A stretch of DNA of 31,086 bases from HGM13006 sp964514175 (GCA_964514175.1 CAZEPQ010000007.1:1-31086), one strand, 5' to 3'. Counted from the first letter of the stretch, positions 14,057-23,441 are shown. Notes: generated by a model not told the origin, from the sequence alone. A program made the numbers and translations.

Positions 14057-16153
14057 ATGTCCAATGAATCCACCAAAAACGCCGGGAAACTCTCGGAATA
14101 CCTCGGCATCGCCAATAATGTCAGGAAAAATCTGCTACGGCTGTACCGAAAGCAGAAGTGGAAAGTCAATCACATGATACTTTTCCCTGTGGTTTTTGTA
14201 TATTATGAGATTTTACTCCGTATCTTCGGTCCTGCCGGACTGTTTTCCAACCTGATCTATCCCCTGCTGTTTGGCATTGGCTATGGCCTTGTCTGCACCG
14301 CGCTAACCAGTGCGTTTAAACCGAAGGTCAACCGGATTATCAGTATGGTGTTGCTGTATCTTACCGCACTTTTCTTCACCGTTGAATGCCTAGTCAGAGA
14401 TACCTATCAAAGCTATATGACCATTGGCGGCATTCTGACAGGTGCAGGTGGTGTGGTCACAGGATTTAGCGGAGAACTATTCTCGGCAATTTTTCATGGT
14501 TTCCCGAAAATTGTACTGTTCTTTTTACCAGCGCTTCTCTATACCGGTACTGGTCGCCGGAGAATGCCCGCCAAACGCTATCAGCTTCCCTTTGTGGGAA
14601 TCGTCCTGGCCTGTGCGCTAATTATCAGCGGCTTCAGCGTTTTGCTTGCAAATACAGGTAAAACAGGAGATAAATACGACACACAATTTGATTTCAACTC
14701 CGCCACTCAGACCTTTGGTCTTCTGACCAGTTCCCGTCTGAACGGAAAATATGAGCTGCTCGGCGGCGGCCCTAGCACTGATTTTGTGATTGAAACCGAA
14801 GCTGCCCCTTCCCCCAGCGAAATCATTTCCATTGTGGAGGATGAGGAGCCCATTATCTACGGCGATAATGTAATGGATATTGATTTTGCCGCTTTGGCAG
14901 AATCCACCTCGGATGAAACTTTGAAGTCACTGCACACCTACGTCGATTCCCTAACCCCCAGCAAACAGAACGAATACACAGGAATCTTTGAAGGCAAAAA
15001 CCTGATTTTGATCTGTGCCGAGGCCTTTTCCGATGTCGTAATAGACGAGGAGCTTACGCCTACCCTTTATCGACTGACCCATAACGGCTTCTATTTTTCC
15101 GAATTCTACCAGCCCACATGGGGTGGCAGTACCTCCTCCGGCGAATACTCTTTTCTAATGGGTCTGGCACCTGTGGAAGGCGTGGAATCCATGGTTAAGA
15201 CCCAGTATTGTAACAACTATTTCACCCTGGGCAACCAGCTCCAACGTGAGGGCTATTATAGTGCAGCCTTCCACAGCGGCGTATATGATTTCTATGACCG
15301 TGATCTGACCCATGAGAATTTGGGATACTCCACATATCTGGGCCGCGGCAACGGACTTGAAGAACTGACAACGGACTACTCCGACACCGCCACTTTTGAT
15401 GCTACACTGGAAACCTATGCCGATAACCAGCCCTTCAGCATTTACTATATGTCCCTCAGCGGTCATTGTATCTACACCGAAGATTCCTTTTTCACAACCA
15501 GCTACCTCAGCCGGGTGGAGGCTGTCCTTGGGAATACTTATAAGGATGTCACCACATATTACTTCTGCTACCAGATGGAGTTCGAAAACGCTATGACCCA
15601 CCTGGTGGAAAGTCTGGAGGCAAAGGGCATTGCGGATGACACTGTAATATGCATTTGCTCCGATCACTATCCTTACGGACTTGAGAAGAACGACGCTTTC
15701 TACAACACTGAGGATTATGTCTCCGATCTCTACGGATACACCCCCGAGCACTCTTGGGAACAGGATCACAACTCCTGGATCATCTGGTCTGGCTGTTTAG
15801 AAAATGAATACAAGGACCTTGCCTGCGAGATCTCTGAGCCCACATACTCCCTGGATATCGTCCCTACTCTTTCCAATCTGTTTGGTCTGGAGTATGATTC
15901 CAGGCTTCTGGTTGGTCGGGATGTATTCTCTGACGAGGAACCCATCGTGCTGTGGAATACTTACTCCTGGGTCACCGACAAGGGCAAATATGATTCCTAC
16001 GAGCAGACCTTCTATCCCAACGAGGGCGTGGAAGTGGACGATGTATACATCTCACGCATCAAACAGATCGTAGCCAACAAACTCAATTTCTCGAAGCAAG
16101 TTGTTTCCATTGATTATTACGGAACACTATTCGGTACTGACGACGTAACATAG
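14057..16153 (+). CDS. LtaS-like phosphoglycerol transferase / sulfatase-fold membrane enzyme
   Basis: A 698-residue protein with about five N-terminal membrane helices (about 37-205), a variable acidic linker (about 225-310) and an extracellular sulfatase-fold domain. Active-site residues of lipoteichoic acid synthases are all placed: metal ligand E322 in LICAEAFS, nucleophile T359 in GGSTSSGEYS, and D536-H537 in CSDHYPYG. It would polymerise or attach phosphoglycerol (or a related head group) from phosphatidylglycerol outside the membrane. ATG 14057 chosen with GAGG 8 bases upstream; an in-frame GTG at 14048 overlaps that site. It stands beside two O-acylation modules that could decorate its product. 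A different polyolphosphate or phosphoethanolamine transferase is also possible. Confidence 0.85.
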   Translation: MSNESTKNAGKLSEYLGIANNVRKNLLRLYRKQKWKVNHMILFPVVFVYYEILLRIFGPAGLFSNLIYPLLFGIGYGLVCTALTSAFKPKVNRIISMVLLYLTALFFTVECLVRDTYQSYMTIGGILTGAGGVVTGFSGELFSAIFHGFPKIVLFFLPALLYTGTGRRRMPAKRYQLPFVGIVLACALIISGFSVLLANTGKTGDKYDTQFDFNSATQTFGLLTSSRLNGKYELLGGGPSTDFVIETEAAPSPSEIISIVEDEEPIIYGDNVMDIDFAALAESTSDETLKSLHTYVDSLTPSKQNEYTGIFEGKNLILICAEAFSDVVIDEELTPTLYRLTHNGFYFSEFYQPTWGGSTSSGEYSFLMGLAPVEGVESMVKTQYCNNYFTLGNQLQREGYYSAAFHSGVYDFYDRDLTHENLGYSTYLGRGNGLEELTTDYSDTATFDATLETYADNQPFSIYYMSLSGHCIYTEDSFFTTSYLSRVEAVLGNTYKDVTTYYFCYQMEFENAMTHLVESLEAKGIADDTVICICSDHYPYGLEKNDAFYNTEDYVSDLYGYTPEHSWEQDHNSWIIWSGCLENEYKDLACEISEPTYSLDIVPTLSNLFGLEYDSRLLVGRDVFSDEEPIVLWNTYSWVTDKGKYDSYEQTFYPNEGVEVDDVYISRIKQIVANKLNFSKQVVSIDYYGTLFGTDDVT

Positions 16154-16156
16154 CGA

Positions 16157-16216
16157 ACGGTGCTGTCTCTCATAATTCTCAGGAATCATGGGAGACAGCA
16201 CCGTCGTTATTTTTTG
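16157..16216 (+). terminator. Terminator of the LTA-synthase-like gene
   Basis: Outer 13-bp stem ACGGTGCTGTCTC (16157-16169) / GAGACAGCACCGT (16192-16204) extended by an imperfect inner stem, then CGTTATTTTTT. Confidence 0.9.
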
Positions 16217-16223
16217 TATTTTT

Positions 16224-16263
16224 AGGGGCCGCCTCACTTTCCTTAGTGAGACAGCCCCTTTTT
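16224..16263. terminator. Second hairpin terminator in the convergent gap
   Basis: GGGGC-CGC-CTCACT with loop TTCCTT region and GTGAG-ACA-GCCCC, followed by TTTTT on plus. On the minus strand its 5' arm reads GGGGCTGTCTCACT, sharing a 13-mer with the 8308-8342 terminator. It lies between two convergent genes and may terminate either. Confidence 0.65.
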
Positions 16264-16268
16264 AATAC

Positions 16269-17606
16269 TTACTGTCCGATGGCTGCAAACCGATCAAGTA
16301 CACCATCGCTGGTTGCGTTGTAAATATGGCACTCATAGATAACGTCCTGAATGCCATAATCCTCCACCATTTGAGAGATGGTATTACTGGTGTACCGATA
16401 GTCCACCCAATACACATACTCATAATGATCCACCAGCCAGGGAATAAAGGCATTTCCGTAGGAATCCTTGATAACCATCACCGCGCTGCCGTCGGTAATA
16501 CTCTCATTATGTGCATAACTCAAAGGTCTGTCGCCGCCCACAAAGGCTGCATACAGCTCAGAGGTCGCATAAGCGGAAACATCGTGGATCACATTCCATG
16601 TCACCACGCTGCCGTCCTGCATGTGCATGGTCATGGTATTCGTTCCATTGGGAACATAGGCCACCACCGTGTCCGGGTTAGAAGCCAATTCCGAGGATTG
16701 ATTGGAGCTGGAGTAGAAGGTTCCCAGGAAGTTTTCAAATTCCATGGTCTCAAATTCCTCCAGAGCATGGGCCTCTATGCCCTTCTCCTCACAGAATACT
16801 TCGTAGGCATAATATGCACCAAGCTGCGTCCAGTGGTGATCTGTATGGAAGTATATATATTCCGCATTGTGCTTTTTCAGGTTCTCATATACCGCCAGTG
16901 TATGGATACCTTCATTGAGCTGACTATATACATACTCGATGGCCTTTCCCTCATCACTGCAACCCATATCATCCAGAACTGACTGGTCCAGCATGACACC
17001 TGCACTGATGGGTGCCACCATTACATACATATTTACCTTGTCCTTGACATTTTCATAGATCTGGTTCATGGTTGCGGCATAGCTGTCCGCGCCACTCTGG
17101 CTGAAATAATACAAACCGTACCCGGCATTGTTTGTGATGTAGATCGTACCGTTCATCTCACCAAGCTCCGTGACCGTTCCGTCCTCTAGGACTTCCTCAG
17201 AGGGGCTGGGTGAGGGTTCCGCCTCTGCAGACGGCGAAGGCTGCGGCGCAACCGCTACACTGCCCGGATCGGGAATCTCATCTGCCACCACCGTCTCGCC
17301 AACGATCTGCTCCCCGCGGATACCATACAGCCCCTGCATCGTCTGATTGGCAGAAATCAGGCTCTCCCGCAGAGGATAGGTATCTGCATACCAGGTATCC
17401 ACCTCCGAGAAGAAGCTGCCATCCCAGAAGGATGTCCATGTAAGCTTCGGGAACTCTGTCAGTGTACGTTTTTCCACAGCGGAGGTGTCCGGTCGAAGGA
17501 ACCACATCAGTCCAATCAGAGCCATGATCATCAATGCCGCGAAAAAGGCTAGGATCTTTCCGCCCCGAATCATCCCATTCAACTGTCGAAATTTCTTATT
17601 GTTCAT
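16269..17606 (-). CDS. DHHW/AlgX-like SGNH-fold protein (O-acetylation partner of MBOAT)
   Basis: A 445-residue type II membrane protein: N-terminal helix (about 18-37), a Pro/Ser/Glu low-complexity linker near 120-145 (PQPSPSAEAEPSPSPSEE), then the DHHW domain with FHTDHHWTQLGAYYAYE and the downstream VIKDSYGNAF, whose Ser is the expected SGNH nucleophile. DHHW proteins pair with MBOAT acyltransferases in the AlgI/AlgJ/AlgX manner and move acetyl groups onto an exported polymer. ATG 17606 chosen because GAGAGG precedes it; the GTG at 17615 overlaps that site. It follows the MBOAT gene by 14 bases in one transcript. Confidence 0.85.
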   Translation of the reverse strand: MNNKKFRQLNGMIRGGKILAFFAALMIMALIGLMWFLRPDTSAVEKRTLTEFPKLTWTSFWDGSFFSEVDTWYADTYPLRESLISANQTMQGLYGIRGEQIVGETVVADEIPDPGSVAVAPQPSPSAEAEPSPSPSEEVLEDGTVTELGEMNGTIYITNNAGYGLYYFSQSGADSYAATMNQIYENVKDKVNMYVMVAPISAGVMLDQSVLDDMGCSDEGKAIEYVYSQLNEGIHTLAVYENLKKHNAEYIYFHTDHHWTQLGAYYAYEVFCEEKGIEAHALEEFETMEFENFLGTFYSSSNQSSELASNPDTVVAYVPNGTNTMTMHMQDGSVVTWNVIHDVSAYATSELYAAFVGGDRPLSYAHNESITDGSAVMVIKDSYGNAFIPWLVDHYEYVYWVDYRYTSNTISQMVEDYGIQDVIYECHIYNATSDGVLDRFAAIGQ

Positions 17607-17620
17607 GGTGCCCACCTCTC

Positions 17621-19054
17621 TCAGAACTGGAAATAAAGGAACGGATTATAGCTGTCTCCTACCAGCGCCATGGCGGACAGCACCAGAAGCAGCACAGGAT
17701 GCACTACTTCCCACACGCCATTGATCACAAACCATGTACCGCCTCGGCGGGAAAGGTTCTTCAGAATCAGTCTGAAGGTCTTTCCAAAAGAGGTTACGGA
17801 AATCGCCGCAAAAAGCAGGAAGAAGATATTATTCTTCAAGGTCAATGTGACATTCACATTGGTAAATCCATTTCCATTAAGACCGACCAGACCTTTAAGC
17901 ACAATGCCAAGCTGAGTCATGTCCGTAAACTTAAAGATGATCCATCCGATGTACACAACCACCAGCAGATAAATATGTCGGACCGCCTTCGGCAGGGACG
18001 TAAAACGCTCCTTTAGAATAAAACGCTCCAAAACCTGGAACACCAAATAATACAGTCCCCAAAAAATGAAGTTCCAGTTGGCACCGTGCCACATACCGGT
18101 CAGGAACCAGACCACAAACAGGTTCAGCATCTGACGGCTGACCTTGCAGCGATTACCCCCCAGCGGGATATACACATAGTCCCGGAAGAACGAGCTCAGA
18201 GAAATATGCCATCTGCGCCAGAATTCACCGGCAGAGTCCGCCAGGTAGGGATAGTTGAAGTTCTCTTTATAGTGGAATCCACACATAAGGCCCATGCCAA
18301 TGGCCATATCAGAGTATGCGGAGAAGTCCAGATAAATCTGCAGCATGTAGGCCAGGGCACCCAGCATTACGCCCAGTACGGGTAGAACCGCCAATTCCTC
18401 TGTGGTGACCGCAAAGAAACCATCCGCAATTACAGCACAGCCATTTGCCAGAATGGCCTTTTTGGCCAGACCAATGGTAAATCGGCTGATACCGTTGCTG
18501 ATCTCCTGTATGGTGTTTTTTCTTTTTTCGATGTCTTCACAGACATCCTGATACCGCACAATGGGACCGGCAACACACTGATGGAACAAGCTGGCATACA
18601 ACAACAGCATCCAGTATTTCTTCTGAGCCTCCACCTCTCCCCGGTAGACATCCACCACATAGGACAGCAGCTGGAAGGTATAGAAGGAAATGCCTATGGG
18701 AAGTGCGATCTCCGGAATGACCTTCGGAACGCCCAAAATCGCCTGTATATTGCTCAGGAAAAAGCCTGTATATTTGAAAATGCCCAAAATTACAAGGCAC
18801 AGCGCCACCGTTATAATCATATATGTTTTCCGCATACTCTGTTCCTGCGCTTTTTCGACCATCAATCCGCCCAGGAAACAGATCAGTACCATTCCCAATA
18901 GTAATAATAAATACTTGGGACCGGCCCAACCATAAAAGATCAGCGAAAACACTACCATTGCAATGTTCTTTGCCTTCGTTGTTTTCAGAACAGCCTGCGA
19001 GACCAGGTTGGCCGCCAAAAACAAAAATACAAACAACATACTGGAAAATACCAT
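17621..19054 (-). CDS. MBOAT-family O-acyltransferase (AlgI-like), copy 1
   Basis: A 477-residue polytopic protein of the membrane-bound O-acyltransferase family. Diagnostic stretches: ALPIGISFYTFQLLSYVVDV, YLDFSAYSDMAIGMGL, GEFWRRWHISLSSFFRDYVY, IPLGGNR and the catalytic His323 in LTGMWHGANWNF. It transfers acyl groups (usually acetyl) from a cytosolic donor across the membrane, passing them to a partner such as the DHHW protein encoded next. A clear paralogue of the MBOAT gene at 20636, but not a recent duplicate. First gene of its transcript, divergent from the SGNH gene. Confidence 0.92.
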   Translation of the reverse strand: MVFSSMLFVFLFLAANLVSQAVLKTTKAKNIAMVVFSLIFYGWAGPKYLLLLLGMVLICFLGGLMVEKAQEQSMRKTYMIITVALCLVILGIFKYTGFFLSNIQAILGVPKVIPEIALPIGISFYTFQLLSYVVDVYRGEVEAQKKYWMLLLYASLFHQCVAGPIVRYQDVCEDIEKRKNTIQEISNGISRFTIGLAKKAILANGCAVIADGFFAVTTEELAVLPVLGVMLGALAYMLQIYLDFSAYSDMAIGMGLMCGFHYKENFNYPYLADSAGEFWRRWHISLSSFFRDYVYIPLGGNRCKVSRQMLNLFVVWFLTGMWHGANWNFIFWGLYYLVFQVLERFILKERFTSLPKAVRHIYLLVVVYIGWIIFKFTDMTQLGIVLKGLVGLNGNGFTNVNVTLTLKNNIFFLLFAAISVTSFGKTFRLILKNLSRRGGTWFVINGVWEVVHPVLLLVLSAMALVGDSYNPFLYFQF

Positions 19055-19093
19055 GCTTCTACTCGCCTCGATTCCTCAATTCTATTGGTGTAT

Positions 19094-19122
19094 AGTATAC
19101 CGCAAACTTTGGGAAAAGGAAA
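19094..19122 (-). promoter_or_regulatory. Candidate promoter of the minus-strand MBOAT-DHHW pair
   Basis: TTTCCT (19122-19117), 17 bases, TATACT (19099-19094) on the minus strand, about 40 bases before the ATG. The -35 is weak. Confidence 0.45.
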
Positions 19123-19209
19123 CATGAAATTACAAAAATCTCTGAATTATTCGAAATTCAAACATCTTTCGCCATTATGAAAATTTGTTTTCCAGATAAC
19201 GAAATTATG

Positions 19210-19238
19210 TAGACTTTCGTCGAAACCTATAATATAAT
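19210..19238 (+). promoter_or_regulatory. Promoter of the SGNH-DUF4358-MBOAT-DHHW operon
   Basis: TAGACT (19210-19215), 17 bases, TATAAT (19233-19238), with a second overlapping TATAAT at 19228. The spacer holds an 11-base palindrome TTTCGTCGAAA (19215-19225), placed where a repressor could act. Another symmetric element, TGAATT-N6-AATTCA, lies at 19143-19160 in the divergent gap. Confidence 0.65.
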
Positions 19239-19294
19239 AGGATAACGATCTTATGGTCCTTCTAAATCTATACCATACAAGGAGTGCCGGAACC

Positions 19295-20110
19295 ATGCAT
19301 CGAAATAAGCAATTGCCCATTGCAGGCATTTTTATATTCATTATCGCACTTATCTTTATTGCCGTCATTGCAGGAAAAAGCGCCCGCCCATCAGAAGAAG
19401 CCGAAGAACCAGCCTTGCAGGGGGTAGCCTACCTTCATGAATTGGAGGCCAAGGATCCAACCCTCGTGGAAACCACACTGAAGGAATATCGCCGCCAAGA
19501 GTTACTGGAACAGCGGGAAGCCAAGCTTACCGAACTGGAAAGCGGCGAGATCTCCATTTGGAGTCTGTTTGAGGACTATATGTTGATGGGAGATTCCCGT
19601 GTTATGGGCTTTGATTTCTATGAATTTTTGGATCAAAACCGTGTCCTTGCAGAAAAAGGTGACACAATTTTGACCCTGGAGGCTCAAATCCCCGAAATTG
19701 TTGCAATGAATCCATCATATCTGTTCATCAGCTATGGCATAAATGACGTAGGCAGCGAAATGTGGGCCTCTCCTGAGGATTACGCAGCAGATTTTTCCGA
19801 AATCATTCGTTCCATCCAGAGCCAGCTTCCGGACACCAAAATATTCATCAATTCCATTCTTCTTGCCTATTCCCCCGCCTTTAACACCTCCACCGCTTGG
19901 TATGATATTCCTGAATATAACCTTGCTCTTGAGGAGATGTGTAGCGCCTTGGGCTGTTACTATGTGAACAATACGCCACTCTGCGAGGAATACGCCAGCC
20001 TATATGAGGCCGACGGAATCCACGTTATGTCAACCTTTTATTCCCATTGGGCCACAAACATGATCATGGCCATATATGACAGCGAAGTTGCTCTGGCGGA
20101 AACAGAATAA
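19295..20110 (+). CDS. Membrane-anchored SGNH/GDSL hydrolase
   Basis: A 271-residue protein with one N-terminal helix (about 7-27) and an extracellular SGNH esterase domain: block I MGDSRVMGF with nucleophile S101, block III SYGINDVG, block V DGIHVM with D240 and H243. Such enzymes act as acetylesterases or, beside MBOAT proteins, as acetyltransferases toward a polymer. ATG 19295 chosen with AAGGAG 10 bases upstream; the frame extends upstream into the promoter region. First of four tightly spaced genes (gaps 21, 15 and 15 bases), so it very likely works with the MBOAT and DHHW proteins. Confidence 0.85.
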   Translation: MHRNKQLPIAGIFIFIIALIFIAVIAGKSARPSEEAEEPALQGVAYLHELEAKDPTLVETTLKEYRRQELLEQREAKLTELESGEISIWSLFEDYMLMGDSRVMGFDFYEFLDQNRVLAEKGDTILTLEAQIPEIVAMNPSYLFISYGINDVGSEMWASPEDYAADFSEIIRSIQSQLPDTKIFINSILLAYSPAFNTSTAWYDIPEYNLALEEMCSALGCYYVNNTPLCEEYASLYEADGIHVMSTFYSHWATNMIMAIYDSEVALAETE

Positions 20111-20131
20111 TGGTTTAAGAGGTGCAACATA

Positions 20132-20620
20132 ATGAACACTAAAACAAAGATTTCACTGCTTGAGACCAGCAAATGGCTGTCATTGATTCTTGTAATCATT
20201 TTTATTTGTAGTCTGTCCTTCCAGGGCAGCGAGAGCAATACAGATTTTTCCGTAATGTCTGAGGCAGTCACCGCACAAACAGACATTACGATCATGCAGC
20301 TTGCAGACAACCAGATGGCCAAGCGTCTCTATGGTCTGGATCCTGCCGAGTACGAAGGCTTCCTGCTCTACACCCCCACCACCAACATGGGTGCGGAGGA
20401 GCTGCTTGTGGTGAAGCTCGCGGATATCTCCCAGCAGGACGCTGTAGTTGCTGCCATCGAAAACCGCATCGCCACACAGATGGACAGCTTTGAAGGCTAT
20501 GCACAAACCCAATACGAAATGCTTGAGGACGCCGTTGTGGAGGTCCGTGGAAACTATATTCTGTTCATTTCCGCAGAAGATACCGCCCCTGTCCGCGATG
20601 TATTCCTGGGCGCACTATAA
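20132..20620 (+). CDS. DUF4358 family membrane-anchored protein
   Basis: A 162-residue protein with a single N-terminal hydrophobic helix (about 14-31) and a small external domain matching DUF4358 (LYGLDPAEYEGFLLYTP, EELLVVKLAD, QTQYEMLEDAVVEVRGNYI). DUF4358 is of unknown function and often occurs with MBOAT and DHHW genes in Clostridia. AGAGGT precedes the ATG. Likely an accessory factor of the acylation module. Confidence 0.8.
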   Translation: MNTKTKISLLETSKWLSLILVIIFICSLSFQGSESNTDFSVMSEAVTAQTDITIMQLADNQMAKRLYGLDPAEYEGFLLYTPTTNMGAEELLVVKLADISQQDAVVAAIENRIATQMDSFEGYAQTQYEMLEDAVVEVRGNYILFISAEDTAPVRDVFLGAL

Positions 20621-20635
20621 GGAGGGAATTGAGAT

Positions 20636-22042
20636 ATGATTTTCAGCAGTCTTTATTTCCTGTTTATATTTCTCCCTCTGAGCTTGATCCTATACTTTGT
20701 CACTCCCAAGCGTTTCCGCAATGTGACCCTTGTAATCATCAGCCTGCTCTTCTACGCCTGGGGCAACCCCGCCTACATCGTTTTAATGCTGTTCAGCATA
20801 ATTTTCAACTACGTCACCGGCATTGAAATCGACGAGTTTCATTCCGCCGAACGCCCCACTGCCGCAAAAGTCAGCATGATCATTGCCGTGGTGGTGAATC
20901 TGCTTTTGCTGTGCTTCTTCAAATATTTTGCGGCACTGATCAGCGGCATCAACTCCATCACCGGGCTGAGCCTACGCTATACAGAGCTTTCCCTGCCGCT
21001 GGGCATCTCCTTCTACACCTTCACCGTCCTCTCCTATGTGCTGGATGTGTACTGGAAAAAAACACCTGTACAGAAGAACTTTATCCACTATGCAACCTAT
21101 GTGACCTTCTTCCCTAAACTTCTCTCAGGTCCTATCGTTACATATCGTGATATGGAGAACCAGCTCAGGGAACGCGAGATCACTCCCGGCAAGTTTGGCG
21201 CCGGACTGAATATGTTCCTTGTGGGCGTGTTTAAAAAGGTTCTGATCTCTGACAATCTGGGCACTGCCTTTAACGCCATCTTTGCGCTGGACTCCATGTC
21301 CGCAGGCACTGCATGGCTGGGTGCCCTGCTGTATTTCTTCCAGCTTTACTTTGACTTCAGCAGCTATTCCGATATGGCCATCGGCCTTGCAAAGATGTTC
21401 GGATTCCAGTTCGACAAGAACTTTGATTATCCCTATCTTTCCACCGGTATCGCAGAATTTTGGCGCCGCTGGCATATTTCCCTGGGCGCATGGTTCCGCA
21501 ACTACGTTTACATCCCCCTAGGCGGTAACCGCAAGAGTCAGACCAGAACCATCATCAACAACCTGATCGTGTTCCTGCTCACCGGCATCTGGCATGGTTC
21601 CACCCTGAACTTCCTGTTCTGGGGCCTGTACCATGGTATCTTTATCATTCTGGAAAAGTTTGTACTGAAAGACTTCCTTGAAAAGGTTCCAAATCTCCTT
21701 CGCTGGCTTATCACCATGGTTATCGTCTATTTTGGCTGGGTCCTGTTCTTCTGCCCCTCTTTGGGTTCCGCACTGCACTACTATGGTCAGATGTTCGGTT
21801 CCGACGGTATGGGCTTCCTGGATGCCACAGCAAAGTATTATCTCTCCAGCAATATCATTCTCCTGATCATTGCTGTCATCGGAAGCGCCCCCCTGGTACA
21901 GCGCTTCCATCAGAAGCTGGCCTACTGGAAGAGCAATGCTGCCATGTACGTTTCCGTGGTCTGCTACATCGTTCTTCTAATCCTGACTGTGGGCTACCTT
22001 GTCAGTTCCACTTATACGTCCTTCCTGTATTTCCAGTTCTAA
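20636..22042 (+). CDS. MBOAT-family O-acyltransferase (AlgI-like), copy 2
   Basis: A 468-residue polytopic membrane acyltransferase. It shows SLPLGISFYTFTVLSYVLDV, YFDFSSYSDMAIGLAK, EFWRRWHISLGAWFRNYVY, IPLGGNR and His320 in LTGIWHGSTLNF. The expected role is the membrane transit of acyl groups for the SGNH and DHHW proteins of the same operon. Strong ribosome binding site AAGGAGGG. Paralogous to the minus-strand copy yet clearly divergent, so the two modules may serve different polymers or acyl groups. Confidence 0.93.
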   Translation: MIFSSLYFLFIFLPLSLILYFVTPKRFRNVTLVIISLLFYAWGNPAYIVLMLFSIIFNYVTGIEIDEFHSAERPTAAKVSMIIAVVVNLLLLCFFKYFAALISGINSITGLSLRYTELSLPLGISFYTFTVLSYVLDVYWKKTPVQKNFIHYATYVTFFPKLLSGPIVTYRDMENQLREREITPGKFGAGLNMFLVGVFKKVLISDNLGTAFNAIFALDSMSAGTAWLGALLYFFQLYFDFSSYSDMAIGLAKMFGFQFDKNFDYPYLSTGIAEFWRRWHISLGAWFRNYVYIPLGGNRKSQTRTIINNLIVFLLTGIWHGSTLNFLFWGLYHGIFIILEKFVLKDFLEKVPNLLRWLITMVIVYFGWVLFFCPSLGSALHYYGQMFGSDGMGFLDATAKYYLSSNIILLIIAVIGSAPLVQRFHQKLAYWKSNAAMYVSVVCYIVLLILTVGYLVSSTYTSFLYFQF

Positions 22043-22057
22043 GGAGGTGAATGCACT

Positions 22058-23398
22058 GTGGACGAAAACGTAAAACTGCAAATGAAAAAGCAGCGTCGTA
22101 TGGCTGCCCGGAGGAAACAGACCCATAACGTACTCCTTTCACTAGCCTTCCTTCTTTTGCTGCTGATCTTCGCCATTATCAACATCTGCGTCCAGGACAA
22201 GGAGTATTCTGACACAGAAAACCGCTCCCTTGCACAAAAGCCTGACTTTTCTCTGACCGCCCTTGCCGACGGCTCCTATTTCTCCGGTCTCACCGACCAT
22301 TTCAGCGATCAGTTTTTCCTTCGCGACAAGTGGATATCCTTAAAGCTGGCAGAAGAATCTATACTGGGCCGAAAGGAAGCAGGCGGCGTATATCTGTGTG
22401 ACAATGACTATCTTATGTCTCCCCCCGAGACACCTGACGAAGAAGCCCTCGCATCCTCTGTGGAGGCTGTCAACACCTTTGCCGCCAGTTACCCCGAGGT
22501 TTCCATGAATGTTATGCTGGTCCCCTCCGCTGCCACCATATTGTCAGATTATCTACCAAAGAATGCTCCGGTACGGGAACAGCTCCAGGACATTGATACA
22601 GTCACCAAACAGTTCGACAGTTCCATCACTGTTCTAAACGCCGCAATTCCCCTGACAGAGCATAATACTGAATACATCTACTATAAAACAGACCACCACT
22701 GGACCTCTCTCGGTGCATATTACACCTTCCGCAGCGTTGCCGGCGCCATGGGGATCACCGTCAACACGGAATATCAGGCCTATACCGTCACAGACAGCTT
22801 TGAGGGCACCTTGTCCTCCAAGAGCGGCTCTCACAGCACCACCGATGAAATTCAGGTCTACGCTCCCACAGATTCCAACGTAGAGTACTATGTTGTCTAT
22901 CCCGACTCCACCGAAAAGGTCTGCTCTGTTTATCGCAGCGATTGTCTGGAGGTCAAGGACAAGTACACTGTGTTCTTCGGCGGAAACCACTCCATTGTAG
23001 AGATCAAGACCACTGCGAACAATGACAAGAATCTCCTGTTGTTTAAGGACTCTTACGCAAACTGCTTTGTTCAGTTCCTGCTCCCCTATTACGAAAACAT
23101 CATCATGATCGACCCTCGGTACTATTATGATAATGTAAATTCCATTATGAACAACTACGGGATCACCGATGTGCTTTATCTTTACAGTGCCGATACCTTC
23201 GTTACCACCACTGCTTTGACGGACGTGCTTTCTTCCGGCAATCAGGAAACCGCCCTGGTGGACGTAGTAGACACCGCAACCTTTGGCGACCCCACCATCG
23301 TAGGGAACTCTTCTACGGAGGAATCCTCTTCGGAAGAAGAAATATCCTCGGAAATGGAAGCGTCCATCGTGGAAGAATCCATCATTGAAATTCCATAA
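22058..23398 (+). CDS. DHHW/AlgX-like SGNH-fold protein, copy 2 (GTG start)
   Basis: A 446-residue type II membrane protein: basic N-terminus, helix at about 25-43, then the DHHW domain with YKTDHHWTSLGAYYTFR and LFKDSYANCF (putative Ser nucleophile). The C-terminus ends in an acidic Ser/Glu-rich tail (SSTEESSSEEEISSEME and on) absent from copy 1. GTG 22058 is the start because AAGGAGG sits 10 bases upstream and no in-frame ATG is as well placed; an ATG at 22051 is in another frame. Last gene of the SGNH-DUF4358-MBOAT-DHHW operon. Confidence 0.87.
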   Translation: MDENVKLQMKKQRRMAARRKQTHNVLLSLAFLLLLLIFAIINICVQDKEYSDTENRSLAQKPDFSLTALADGSYFSGLTDHFSDQFFLRDKWISLKLAEESILGRKEAGGVYLCDNDYLMSPPETPDEEALASSVEAVNTFAASYPEVSMNVMLVPSAATILSDYLPKNAPVREQLQDIDTVTKQFDSSITVLNAAIPLTEHNTEYIYYKTDHHWTSLGAYYTFRSVAGAMGITVNTEYQAYTVTDSFEGTLSSKSGSHSTTDEIQVYAPTDSNVEYYVVYPDSTEKVCSVYRSDCLEVKDKYTVFFGGNHSIVEIKTTANNDKNLLLFKDSYANCFVQFLLPYYENIIMIDPRYYYDNVNSIMNNYGITDVLYLYSADTFVTTTALTDVLSSGNQETALVDVVDTATFGDPTIVGNSSTEESSSEEEISSEMEASIVEESIIEIP

Positions 23399-23401
23399 GT
23401 A

Positions 23402-23441
23402 AAGAGCGCTGATGCATTTTCGCACCAGCGCTCTTGTCATC
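23402..23441. terminator. Bidirectional terminator between DHHW and htrA-like genes
   Basis: AAGAGCGCTG (23402-23411) / CAGCGCTCTT (23426-23435), 10-bp stem, extended by TGC/GCA inside the loop; T-rich downstream on plus. Confidence 0.85.
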
